Shown piece by piece: positions 53,546-61,603 of a stretch of 64,000 bases of DNA; the stretch's first letter is position 1; each line of letters opens with the position of its first letter. The DNA is from an uncultured Arcanobacterium sp. (GTDB lineage: Bacteria > Actinomycetota > Actinomycetes > Actinomycetales > Actinomycetaceae). The notes under the pieces were generated by a model. That model saw only the letters and a list, made by a program, of their open reading frames with translations, did not search any database and was not told the DNA's origin. The DNA lies in the NCBI GenBank assembly GCA_958428545.1, contig CAUAGM010000003.1, positions 1 to 64,000 of the forward strand, read 5' to 3'. A program made the translations under genes and the position numbers.

Positions 53546-54346
53546 GTGACGCTGAACCCTTACGATAATGCAAACAGCTCGGCTGCTCTGTATTCGGATG
53601 TACGCCCTTCCTATCCGCAGGGCGTACTTGACGTGCTGTTAGGAGAGCTTCACAAAGAAGTGTGTGCAAACAAGCAGGCTACTGGCGATACAAACTCTCA
53701 GCATGGAACGTCTCGTACTTATCGTGTTCTCGATGTGGGGGCAGGCACAGGAAAATTTACAGCACAGCTACTGGAACGAGGGCTTGACGTGTGGGCGCTC
53801 GAGCCGGCATCTAGTATGCGCGCAGAGTTTCAACGAGCATTACCAGATTTCGATGCAGGGCATCTACTTGCTGGATCTGCAGAAAATATGCCTGCGGAAA
53901 GCGAATCTTTCTCTGCTGTTACTTTTGCTCAAAGTTGGCATTGGCTGGATACGGATGCCGCTGCAGCTGAGGCGGCTCGCGTCTTAGCACCGCATGGGAT
54001 ATGCGCCGTCGTCGTCAATCAATTGGCTGTTGAAATTCCGTGGGTACACAGGCTTACGAGGATTATGCGTTCTGGAGATATCTATAAGCCCAACGATTTT
54101 CCGCAGTTCGGTGAATGTTTTACACCACCTCAGCTATGGACTGCAGATTGGGAAGATGAAGTGACGATCGAGCAGATATGCGAATTAGGGCAGACGCGAG
54201 CGTCATGGATTCGAGCCAGTGATAAGCAGCGAGAAAAAATGCGTGCGAATGTGCTGTGGTATCTGTGCGAGTATCTGGGCTACTGCAGAAATGAAAGTGT
54301 GCATCTTCCTTACCATACGTATCTGTGGTATTCGCGCAAGCGATAA
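53546..54346 (+). CDS. Class I SAM-dependent methyltransferase
   Basis: Small-molecule-type methyltransferase (266 residues). Motif I VLDVGAGTGKFTAQL, then LEPASSM (motif II acid) and AVTFAQSWHWLD (motif IV-like) are clear. The substrate cannot be told. The C-terminal 100 residues are helical and contain an ASWIRASDKQREKM segment typical of this YcgJ/UbiE-like group. The GTG start has a -10 box 6 nt upstream. Confidence 0.85.
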   Translation: MTLNPYDNANSSAALYSDVRPSYPQGVLDVLLGELHKEVCANKQATGDTNSQHGTSRTYRVLDVGAGTGKFTAQLLERGLDVWALEPASSMRAEFQRALPDFDAGHLLAGSAENMPAESESFSAVTFAQSWHWLDTDAAAAEAARVLAPHGICAVVVNQLAVEIPWVHRLTRIMRSGDIYKPNDFPQFGECFTPPQLWTADWEDEVTIEQICELGQTRASWIRASDKQREKMRANVLWYLCEYLGYCRNESVHLPYHTYLWYSRKR

Positions 54347-54623
54347 TGATGATTACATTTAAATGACGATTGAATTTAATTGCTATGTGACCTTAAGCTG
54401 CAGATTCCATTGTTTGGAGCGTGCAGTGTGCAGCATTATGAAGTGAGTGCAGCCTCGAAGATACGTGCATATTTCCTATTGTGGGCATTTCTACTTCGAT
54501 AAGCCTCAGGTGCGTATGATTGGTGCAACTATGAGGGCATGGATATGTGCGGATATATAAAACTACACAGATCAACCATGCAGACACGCTCGTGCATACT
54601 GAAAAAGCAGGAAAGGAAGCATT
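54347..54623. other. Intergenic region before ilvD
   Basis: 277 AT-rich bases. I looked for a leader peptide rich in branched-chain codons or a terminator/antiterminator pair and saw neither. A TATATA at about 54554 may be part of a promoter. The ilvD ribosome site (aggaaagg) closes the region. Confidence 0.4.
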
Positions 54624-56453
54624 ATGCCAGTATTGCGATCTGCAACATCGACTCAGGGGCGAAATATGGCTGGTGCTCGTGCGCTGTGGCGAGCCACGGG
54701 AATGACGAGCGAAGATTTTGGCAAACCAATTATTGCCATTGCCAATTCATTCACGCAGTTTGTGCCAGGGCATGTGCATTTGAAAAATATGGGGCAGCTT
54801 GTTGCTCAAGCAATCCAGGAAGCAGGTGGAGTTGCTAAAGAGTTCAATACTATTGCTGTGGATGACGGCATTGCTATGGGGCATGGTGGAATGCTCTACT
54901 CTCTGCCGAGCCGTGAGCTTATTGCAGATTCTGTGGAATACATGGTGGAGGCACATCGAGCTGATGCTCTTGTGTGTATTTCTAACTGCGATAAAATCAC
55001 GCCTGGCATGCTCATGGCGGCGCTGCGTCTCAATATTCCTGTGGTGTTCGTCAGCGGCGGCCCGATGGAATCAGGAAAAGAAATTGCTGGAGTTGTGGAT
55101 CATAATATAGATCTCGTCGATGCGATGGCGCTCAGTGCCAATGATTCTGTGACGGACGAGCAGCTGCGTGTGGTGGAAGAGACAGCGTGCCCTACGTGCG
55201 GTTCCTGCTCGGGTATGTTTACAGCAAATTCGATGAACTGCCTGACTGAAGCTCTAGGGCTTTCTCTGCCTGGAAATGGTACTACTCTTGCGACGGCTCA
55301 GCGCCGCCGCCAGCTCTTTATTGAGGCTGGGCATACAATCGTTGAGCTATGCAATCGCTACTACCGAGAAAATGATGATTCTGTATTGCCGCGCAGCATA
55401 GCTACCCGAGATTCTTTCTTAAATGCTATGAGCATGGATATTGCGATGGGCGGTTCGACGAATACCGTATTACATACGCTTGCAGCGGCTCGCGAAGGAG
55501 AGATTGATTTTTCCCTGTCAGATATCGATGAGCTTTCCCGTCGAGTACCTTGTTTAAGCAAAGTAGCTCCAAATTCTGCTGTGTTTCATATGGAAGACTT
55601 TCATCGTGCTGGCGGTATTTCTGCGCTCCTTGGAGAATTGTATCGGGCAGGTTTGCTGCGAGATTCCGTGCATTCTATTCACTCATCAGATCTTGCAAGT
55701 TGGCTGGATAAATGGGATATTCGCTCAGCTGCGCCAAGCCAAGAAGCTTTCGATCTCTATTCTGTAGCACCTGGCGGAGTTCGCACTACAGAAGCATTTT
55801 CGCAAAATAAACGCTGGGAATCTTTAGACAGTGATGCGGCTCAAGGGTGTATTCGCGATATATCGCATGCCTATACTGCCGATGGAGGGCTGTGTGTACT
55901 TTTTGGTAATCTGGCTGAAGAGGGAGCGATTATTAAGACTGCGGGGATTAGCGAGGAACTCTTTCATTTTGAAGGAACTGCCCGCGTAGTTGATTCGCAG
56001 GAACAAGCAATTGATCTCATTTTAGGTAAGAGTGTAGAGCCAGGCGAAGTCGTTGTGATTCGTTACGAAGGGCCTAAGGGCGGGCCGGGTATGCAGGAAA
56101 TGCTCTATCCTACGAGTTTCTTAAAAGGTATGGGGCTAGGTAAGAGCTGTGCATTAATTACGGATGGGCGCTTCTCGGGCGGCACGAGCGGACTTTCAAT
56201 TGGGCATATTTCTCCCGAGGCTGCATCGGGCGGGCTGATTGCTCTCGTGCACGATGGCGACAGAATTGTGATCGATGTGCCTTCGCGGCTTTTGGAACTA
56301 GATGTGCCTGCGCAGGAGCTTGAGCGGCGGCGTCACGAGAAAGGCTCAATTCCTTGGAGCGGTAAACGTGAACGCCATGTGAGCAAAGCGTTGCGTGCAT
56401 ACGCTTCTATGGCTACTTCAGCATCTCAAGGAGCTGTACGGCAGATCGATTGA
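54624..56453 (+). CDS. ilvD: Dihydroxy-acid dehydratase
   Basis: Fe-S enzyme of valine, isoleucine and pantothenate synthesis. The cluster-binding cysteines are in CISNCDKITPGM and in TACPTCGSCSGMFTANSMN; the C-terminal PTSFLKGMGLG and TDGRFSGGTSGLSIGHI segments complete the family pattern. The 609-residue length is normal. The cluster type ([2Fe-2S] or [4Fe-4S]) is not settled by sequence. No other branched-chain genes adjoin it. The ribosome site is strong. Confidence 0.96.
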   Translation: MPVLRSATSTQGRNMAGARALWRATGMTSEDFGKPIIAIANSFTQFVPGHVHLKNMGQLVAQAIQEAGGVAKEFNTIAVDDGIAMGHGGMLYSLPSRELIADSVEYMVEAHRADALVCISNCDKITPGMLMAALRLNIPVVFVSGGPMESGKEIAGVVDHNIDLVDAMALSANDSVTDEQLRVVEETACPTCGSCSGMFTANSMNCLTEALGLSLPGNGTTLATAQRRRQLFIEAGHTIVELCNRYYRENDDSVLPRSIATRDSFLNAMSMDIAMGGSTNTVLHTLAAAREGEIDFSLSDIDELSRRVPCLSKVAPNSAVFHMEDFHRAGGISALLGELYRAGLLRDSVHSIHSSDLASWLDKWDIRSAAPSQEAFDLYSVAPGGVRTTEAFSQNKRWESLDSDAAQGCIRDISHAYTADGGLCVLFGNLAEEGAIIKTAGISEELFHFEGTARVVDSQEQAIDLILGKSVEPGEVVVIRYEGPKGGPGMQEMLYPTSFLKGMGLGKSCALITDGRFSGGTSGLSIGHISPEAASGGLIALVHDGDRIVIDVPSRLLELDVPAQELERRRHEKGSIPWSGKRERHVSKALRAYASMATSASQGAVRQID

Positions 56454-56603
56454 GCAAAGAATTGATAAACATGAGAAGAGCTGTGTGTATTTTCGAATAG
56501 GTAAGCTAGGGAGGAATGAATTATCGGATACTAGTTCGCCATCTTCTTTGGTGTGAGTGTGTATAATGTTTGTGCACTCGTAGACCCTAGGGAGAGATAT
56601 TCG

Positions 56604-58205
56604 ATGGAGACTATATTCGCTTATTTGGCAGATCAGCCTGTATTACTGCTGTTTTTCCTTATCGGCGTTGGTATGATTTTTGGTCATTTCAAAATCAAAG
56701 GCGTGAGTCTCGGCGCGGCAGCTGTTTTGTTTGTGGCGATCGTAGTTTCGGCGAGTGCTCAGGCGTATGGATATGACGCTCTCGTACATCCGATTATCGG
56801 CACTCTAGGTTTGGCGATTTTTGCTTTTGCTATCGGCATTAATTCGGGTGCCTCCTTTTTTAAAAATATTAAATCGGCGCTTGCGCCAATTGCGGCAATG
56901 GTTGCGCTCTACGGGATTGCGGCGACTGCGGCATATTTTGTGGGCGTGAAGATTTTCGGGATGGATATCGCGCTTGTTGCCGGCACATTTGCTGGTGCCA
57001 CCACTAATACGCCAGCTTTGGCTGCTGCTGGTGAATCTTCCGGAGATCCAGCCACTGCAACAGTTGGATATTCAATCGCCTATATTTTTGGTGTTGTCGG
57101 CATGATGATCTTTGCCGCAATTGCCGTACATGTTGGTAAAAAGGATACTGATAAGCCTGCTCCCGTGACTCACTGCAACGTTCGGGTCGATCGCGATGAC
57201 CATCTCACTCTCGGGGAGCTGTTGTCAATGATGAAGCGTCCCGTGAGCGTCACGAGAATTCGTCGTGGCGAAACGGGGCCGATCTGGATTCCTGCCGATA
57301 CAGACGTGCTGGAAAAAGATGATTTATTGACGATTACTGGTGATGAAGAGCAGCTAGCATCGATGGTTGCGCTCGTTGGGCATACAAGTATTCATTCTTT
57401 GCGTTCTGATCGATCCTATCTAGATTTCCGTCGTATTACTGTGTCTAAATCAGCTATTGCAGGTATGAAAATCTCTGAGTTGAATGAGATACTGAAAGAA
57501 AAATTTGGCGGCACGTGTGTGCGTGTGCGTCGAGGCGATTCTGATCTTCTCGCTGTGCCAGATTTCATGATCGAGATGGGAGACCGTATTCGAGTGGTTG
57601 CTCCTACGCACAGTATGAAAGCAATTTCAAAGTTTCTAGGCGATTCGGTGAAGGGGCTGACGGATATTAACCCCGTGGCACTCGGTCTTGGAATGATGTT
57701 TGGCATTATGATTGGCGAGCTTCCCATACTCACTCCAACTGGCGAATACTTCTCTATCGGTTCTGCTGCAGGCACGCTTATCGTTGGTCTTATTTTTGGC
57801 AGACTAGGGAAAATTGGCCCTATTTCTACGAGTCTTCCTAATTCTTCCGCGTCGGTTTTAGCGGAGCTTGGTTTGCTTCTCTTTCTGGCGCAGGCTGGCA
57901 CAAATGCGGGTGTTCAAATTTCCGAAGCGTTCTCGGGCGGTACGTGGGTGCAGATTCTGCTTCTAGGTATGCTTATTACTCTTATCATGGCTGCAGGGTT
58001 ATTTATCGTCATGCGATATGTGTTTAAGATGGGCGGCACAAAAGTTTCTGGGCTTTTGGGAGGAGCGCAGACGCAGCCTGCTGTGTTGGCATTTGCCAAT
58101 GCGCGCACAGATACCGATCCTCGCGTGGCGCTGGGATATGCGCTCGTTTATCCAGTAGCCATGATTGGGAAAATTCTTGTGGCTCAAATTTTGGGCAGTT
58201 TCTAG
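56604..58205 (+). CDS. AspT/YidE-type transporter
   Basis: Membrane transporter of the aspartate:alanine antiporter (AspT/YidE/YbjL) family. Two blocks of about five transmembrane helices each (about 10-170 and 355-530) flank two TrkA_C-type soluble domains (about 190-345), which may bind nucleotide or ions. Characteristic GTFAGATTNTPALAAA and GGAQTQPAVLAFANA segments lie in the two halves. The ATG at 56604 was chosen for agggagag 7 nt upstream; an upstream in-frame start would add 17 residues. The substrate is unknown; dicarboxylic amino acids are typical. Confidence 0.9.
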   Translation: METIFAYLADQPVLLLFFLIGVGMIFGHFKIKGVSLGAAAVLFVAIVVSASAQAYGYDALVHPIIGTLGLAIFAFAIGINSGASFFKNIKSALAPIAAMVALYGIAATAAYFVGVKIFGMDIALVAGTFAGATTNTPALAAAGESSGDPATATVGYSIAYIFGVVGMMIFAAIAVHVGKKDTDKPAPVTHCNVRVDRDDHLTLGELLSMMKRPVSVTRIRRGETGPIWIPADTDVLEKDDLLTITGDEEQLASMVALVGHTSIHSLRSDRSYLDFRRITVSKSAIAGMKISELNEILKEKFGGTCVRVRRGDSDLLAVPDFMIEMGDRIRVVAPTHSMKAISKFLGDSVKGLTDINPVALGLGMMFGIMIGELPILTPTGEYFSIGSAAGTLIVGLIFGRLGKIGPISTSLPNSSASVLAELGLLLFLAQAGTNAGVQISEAFSGGTWVQILLLGMLITLIMAAGLFIVMRYVFKMGGTKVSGLLGGAQTQPAVLAFANARTDTDPRVALGYALVYPVAMIGKILVAQILGSF

Positions 58206-58266
58206 CGCACTTTGGGCAGTTTCGCAGCGCATTCTAAGCATGGGCTGCGAAACACTAGCGTTTTAT

Positions 58267-58551
58267 TTATCGCTTGCCGTAGGTATTCCAGCAGCTTGTA
58301 TGCCAGTGACGGCGGTCGCGCTGCCCAGCTTCTTTCCCAAACCAGCCTTCTTCCGTCCAGGCTACGATATGTGACTCGCCGATTATCACCACGCCATTGC
58401 AGCCTGGGCATATATATTGTTTGCGTGCATGCCCAATATGTTGAACGATATATTCAAAGCCTCCTGGCCCTGTGGCATAGCTGCGCCCGCCCATTAAGCG
58501 TTGCGTATCGAGAGGGCGTATGTTCTGTGAGTATTTCTTTGATCGGCGCAC
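58267..58551 (-). CDS. Small Cys/His protein, uvrA-linked actinobacterial family
   Basis: 94 residues with a CPGC pair, then ESHIVAW and RRHWHTSCW: a CxxC...H...HxxxC zinc-type arrangement. The same pattern occurs in short actinobacterial proteins (sometimes labelled ATP/GTP-binding) found beside uvrA. The N-terminus is basic. It is on the opposite strand to uvrA and to the transporter upstream. The GTG start follows TAGTAT by 6 nt. Function unknown; the link to uvrA suggests DNA repair or nucleic acid binding, which is inference. Confidence 0.75.
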   Translation of the reverse strand: MRRSKKYSQNIRPLDTQRLMGGRSYATGPGGFEYIVQHIGHARKQYICPGCNGVVIIGESHIVAWTEEGWFGKEAGQRDRRHWHTSCWNTYGKR

Positions 58552-58557
58552 GTTTGT

Positions 58558-58563
58558 ATACTA
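58558..58563 (-). promoter_or_regulatory. -10 box of the Cys/His protein gene (leaderless candidate)
   Basis: TAGTAT on the minus strand ends 6 nt before the GTG at 58551. Confidence 0.45.
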
Positions 58564-58678
58564 CTTGGCATCGAGGAGAGCGGAAAACTAGAAAGGCACC
58601 TGATAGATTGCACTGTGCGTATTGGCGCATGCCCCTGAATCGATGTCTGTATCTTTTGAACCCGCACCCAGCTGCACA

Positions 58679-58684
58679 TAGACT
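58679..58684 (+). promoter_or_regulatory. -10 box of uvrA (leaderless candidate)
   Basis: TAGACT ends exactly 6 nt before the uvrA GTG at 58691; no ribosome site is present. Confidence 0.5.
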
Positions 58685-58690
58685 GAGCCT

Positions 58691-61543
58691 GTGCATGAAT
58701 CTATCCATATTCAAGGTGCTCGTGAGCACAATCTGAAAAACGTCTCGCTTGATATTCCGCGCGATCAGCTCGTTGTATTCACAGGGCTTTCAGGCTCAGG
58801 GAAAAGTTCCCTTGCTTTCGATACTCTCTTTGCTGAGGGGCAGCGCCGATACGTGGAGTCGCTCAGCTCCTATGCCCGTCAGTTTCTTGGTCAGATGGAT
58901 AAGCCTGATGTTGATTTTATCGAGGGGTTGTCGCCAGCTGTTGCTATCGATCAAAAATCGACGAGTCGTAACCCGCGTTCAACAGTTGGGACGATTACTG
59001 AAGTTTACGATTACCTTCGTCTCCTATATGCTCGTGCCGGCACTCAGTATTGCCCTGTGTGCGATGCCAAAATTGAAGCGCAAAGTGCCGAACAAATCGT
59101 CATCCGTCTACTTAAGGAGCCTGAGCGCACTAAAATTCAGATTCTCGCTCCGATTGTGCGAGGGCGAAAAGGCGAGCATCTTGACGTCATTGATAATCTG
59201 AAAGCCGAGGGCTATAGCCGCGCTGTGATCGATGGTGAGACGGTTCGCCTTGAGGATCCACCGAAGCTCGCTAAAACAAAGAAACACACTATTTCTGTGG
59301 TTGTGGATCGTATTGCTATTCGTGATGGTATCCGATCGCGCCTCAACGATTCAGTAGAGACTGCATTGCAGCTTTCTGGCGGAGTAGTCATTGCAGATTT
59401 TGTGGATCGCGAGCCAGGCAGCTCGGATCGCGAGCGCCGTTTTTCAGAAAAACGTGCCTGCCCAAACGATCATCCTCTCGAGCTGGAAGAAATTGAGCCG
59501 CGCACCTTTTCCTTTAATGCTCCCTATGGAGCATGCCCAGAGTGCGACGGAATTGGGCACACAGTCGAGGTTGCTCCAGATTTAGTGATTGCTGACGATT
59601 CTCTTTCAATTGAGGGTGGAGCCATTGTACCGTGGACGTCTGTGGCGAGCAGCACGGCTCGTGATTATCATATGCGCCAGGTGCGTTCTTTGGCAGAAGA
59701 TATGAATTTTTCAGTGGCAACTCCCTGGCGTGATTTGCCTGATGACGTGAAAGAATCATTGCTTTATGGGCGCGATTTCAAAGTTAAAATGACCTATCGC
59801 AACCGCTGGGGACGAGAAAAAACCTATTCCACAGGATTTGAAGGTGTGCTGCATTTCGTGCGGCGAAAATTTGATGAGACGGAATCGGAGCAGCAAAGAG
59901 AACGCTATGCGGGTTTTATGCGTGAGGTTCCGTGCTCAAGTTGTAAAGGTGCGCGCTTAAAACCAGAAGTTTTGGCAGTGCGCATCGGGGAGTTTGATAT
60001 TTCTCAGCTTACTGATCTTCCTATTAATGAAGCTCTTGATGTGTTGAGCTGCGTAGAGCTTGGGGAGCGTGAGCAGAAAATTGCTGCGCAAGTGATGAAA
60101 GAAATTTTGGAGCGGCTGCGCTTTTTGGTGACGGTAGGGCTTGATTATCTTACTCTTTCTCGCGCTGCAGGCACCCTGAGCGGCGGCGAAGCTCAGCGTA
60201 TTCGTCTTGCCACCCAAATCGGCAGTGGTTTAGTTGGAGTGCTTTATGTGCTCGATGAGCCCTCTATCGGCTTACACCAAAGAGATAACCGCCGTTTGCT
60301 TGATGCTCTGCAGCATTTACGCGATTTGGGAAATTCTCTTGTGGTAGTAGAACACGATGAGGAGACGATTCGCGAATCAGATTGGCTCGTTGATATTGGT
60401 CCGAAAGCTGGTGAGCGAGGAGGAGAGATTGTCTACAGCGGCCCGCCAGCAGGTATCGTCACAGAAGAGCGCTCTCTTACTGGGCAGTATCTTTCCGGAA
60501 AACGCGAAATCAGTGTACCTTCGCAGCGTCGTCACGCTTCAAAAAATGCTCAAATTATTGTCGAAGGTGCAAAGGAAAATAACTTGCGAGACGTGAACGT
60601 GAGTTTTCCGATCGGTGTTTTTACTGCTGTCACTGGGGTATCTGGCTCAGGAAAATCGTCACTTGTCAATTCGGTGCTCTATAAGGTTTTAGCAAATCGT
60701 CTTAATGGGGCACGTCATTTGCCAGGTAGACATACGAGAGTTACTGGGCTGGACGATCTCGATAAAGTAGTGCACGTGGATCAAAGCCCGATCGGGCGCA
60801 CTCCGCGTTCCAACCCTGCCACCTATACAGGTATGTGGGATCCAATTCGTCAGCTTTTCGCTGCCACTGAGGAGGCGAAAGTTCGCGGCTATGGTCCTGG
60901 GCGTTTCTCATTCAATGTGAAAGGCGGGCGCTGTGAAGCGTGCAGGGGAGACGGAACGATCAAAATCGAGATGAACTTCTTGCCAGATGTGTATGTGCCG
61001 TGCGAAGTCTGCCATGGAGCTCGATACAATCATGAGACTCTGGAGGTGCGATATAAAGGGAAGAACGTTTCAGAAGTTCTCAACATGACGATTTCTGAGG
61101 CTCGCGATTTCTTCGCGCATATCGGGCGTATCACGAAATATCTTGACGTGCTTGACGCTGTAGGCTTGGGATATATCCGCCTTGGGCAGCCTGCCACCAC
61201 TCTCTCTGGCGGAGAAGCGCAGCGCGTCAAACTCGCATCAGAGCTGCATCGCCGATCGACTGGGCGCACTGTGTATGTATTGGATGAGCCAACAACAGGG
61301 TTGCATTTTGAAGACGTGAATAAACTTTTGAAGGTACTTCAAGAGCTTACCGATAAAGGCAATACGGTGATTGTGATTGAGCATAATCTCGATGTGATTA
61401 AGTGCGCTGATTGGGTGATTGATCTTGGCCCTGAAGGCGGCAAAGCCGGTGGGCTTCTTGTGGCTGAGGGTACGCCAGAGCAGGTAGCGCTCGTTGCGCA
61501 CAGCCATACTGGGCAGTATCTTCGAGCATTATTAAAGTGTTGA
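58691..61543 (+). CDS. uvrA: Excinuclease ABC subunit A
   Basis: Damage-sensing ATPase of nucleotide excision repair. It contains two ABC modules: Walker A GLSGSGKSS near 32 and GVSGSGKSS near 648; signature LSGGEAQRIRLAT and LSGGEAQRVKLAS; Walker B VLDEPSIGLH and VLDEPTTGLH. Zinc-binding cysteine sets occur (CPVC; CPECDG...CSSCKG; CEACRGDG...CEVCHG). The 950-residue length is normal. The GTG start is supported by the family's HxxIxIQGAREHNL pattern beginning there and a TAGACT box 6 nt upstream. It precedes uvrC and rapZ, a common actinobacterial order. Confidence 0.97.
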   Translation: MHESIHIQGAREHNLKNVSLDIPRDQLVVFTGLSGSGKSSLAFDTLFAEGQRRYVESLSSYARQFLGQMDKPDVDFIEGLSPAVAIDQKSTSRNPRSTVGTITEVYDYLRLLYARAGTQYCPVCDAKIEAQSAEQIVIRLLKEPERTKIQILAPIVRGRKGEHLDVIDNLKAEGYSRAVIDGETVRLEDPPKLAKTKKHTISVVVDRIAIRDGIRSRLNDSVETALQLSGGVVIADFVDREPGSSDRERRFSEKRACPNDHPLELEEIEPRTFSFNAPYGACPECDGIGHTVEVAPDLVIADDSLSIEGGAIVPWTSVASSTARDYHMRQVRSLAEDMNFSVATPWRDLPDDVKESLLYGRDFKVKMTYRNRWGREKTYSTGFEGVLHFVRRKFDETESEQQRERYAGFMREVPCSSCKGARLKPEVLAVRIGEFDISQLTDLPINEALDVLSCVELGEREQKIAAQVMKEILERLRFLVTVGLDYLTLSRAAGTLSGGEAQRIRLATQIGSGLVGVLYVLDEPSIGLHQRDNRRLLDALQHLRDLGNSLVVVEHDEETIRESDWLVDIGPKAGERGGEIVYSGPPAGIVTEERSLTGQYLSGKREISVPSQRRHASKNAQIIVEGAKENNLRDVNVSFPIGVFTAVTGVSGSGKSSLVNSVLYKVLANRLNGARHLPGRHTRVTGLDDLDKVVHVDQSPIGRTPRSNPATYTGMWDPIRQLFAATEEAKVRGYGPGRFSFNVKGGRCEACRGDGTIKIEMNFLPDVYVPCEVCHGARYNHETLEVRYKGKNVSEVLNMTISEARDFFAHIGRITKYLDVLDAVGLGYIRLGQPATTLSGGEAQRVKLASELHRRSTGRTVYVLDEPTTGLHFEDVNKLLKVLQELTDKGNTVIVIEHNLDVIKCADWVIDLGPEGGKAGGLLVAEGTPEQVALVAHSHTGQYLRALLKC

Positions 61544-61603
61544 TATTCGCTTATTTGTTACCTGCGTGAAGTATCTCGTGTGTTGCAGAGAGGGGAGGTG
61601 TCT

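Noticed and set aside
54347..54623. Branched-chain attenuator or riboswitch before ilvD
   Set aside because: No leader peptide with Ile/Leu/Val codons and no convincing alternative hairpins were found.
58212..58736. 174-residue plus-strand open frame before uvrA
   Set aside because: It overlaps the Cys/His protein gene on the other strand, which shows real conserved motifs, and runs into uvrA out of frame.
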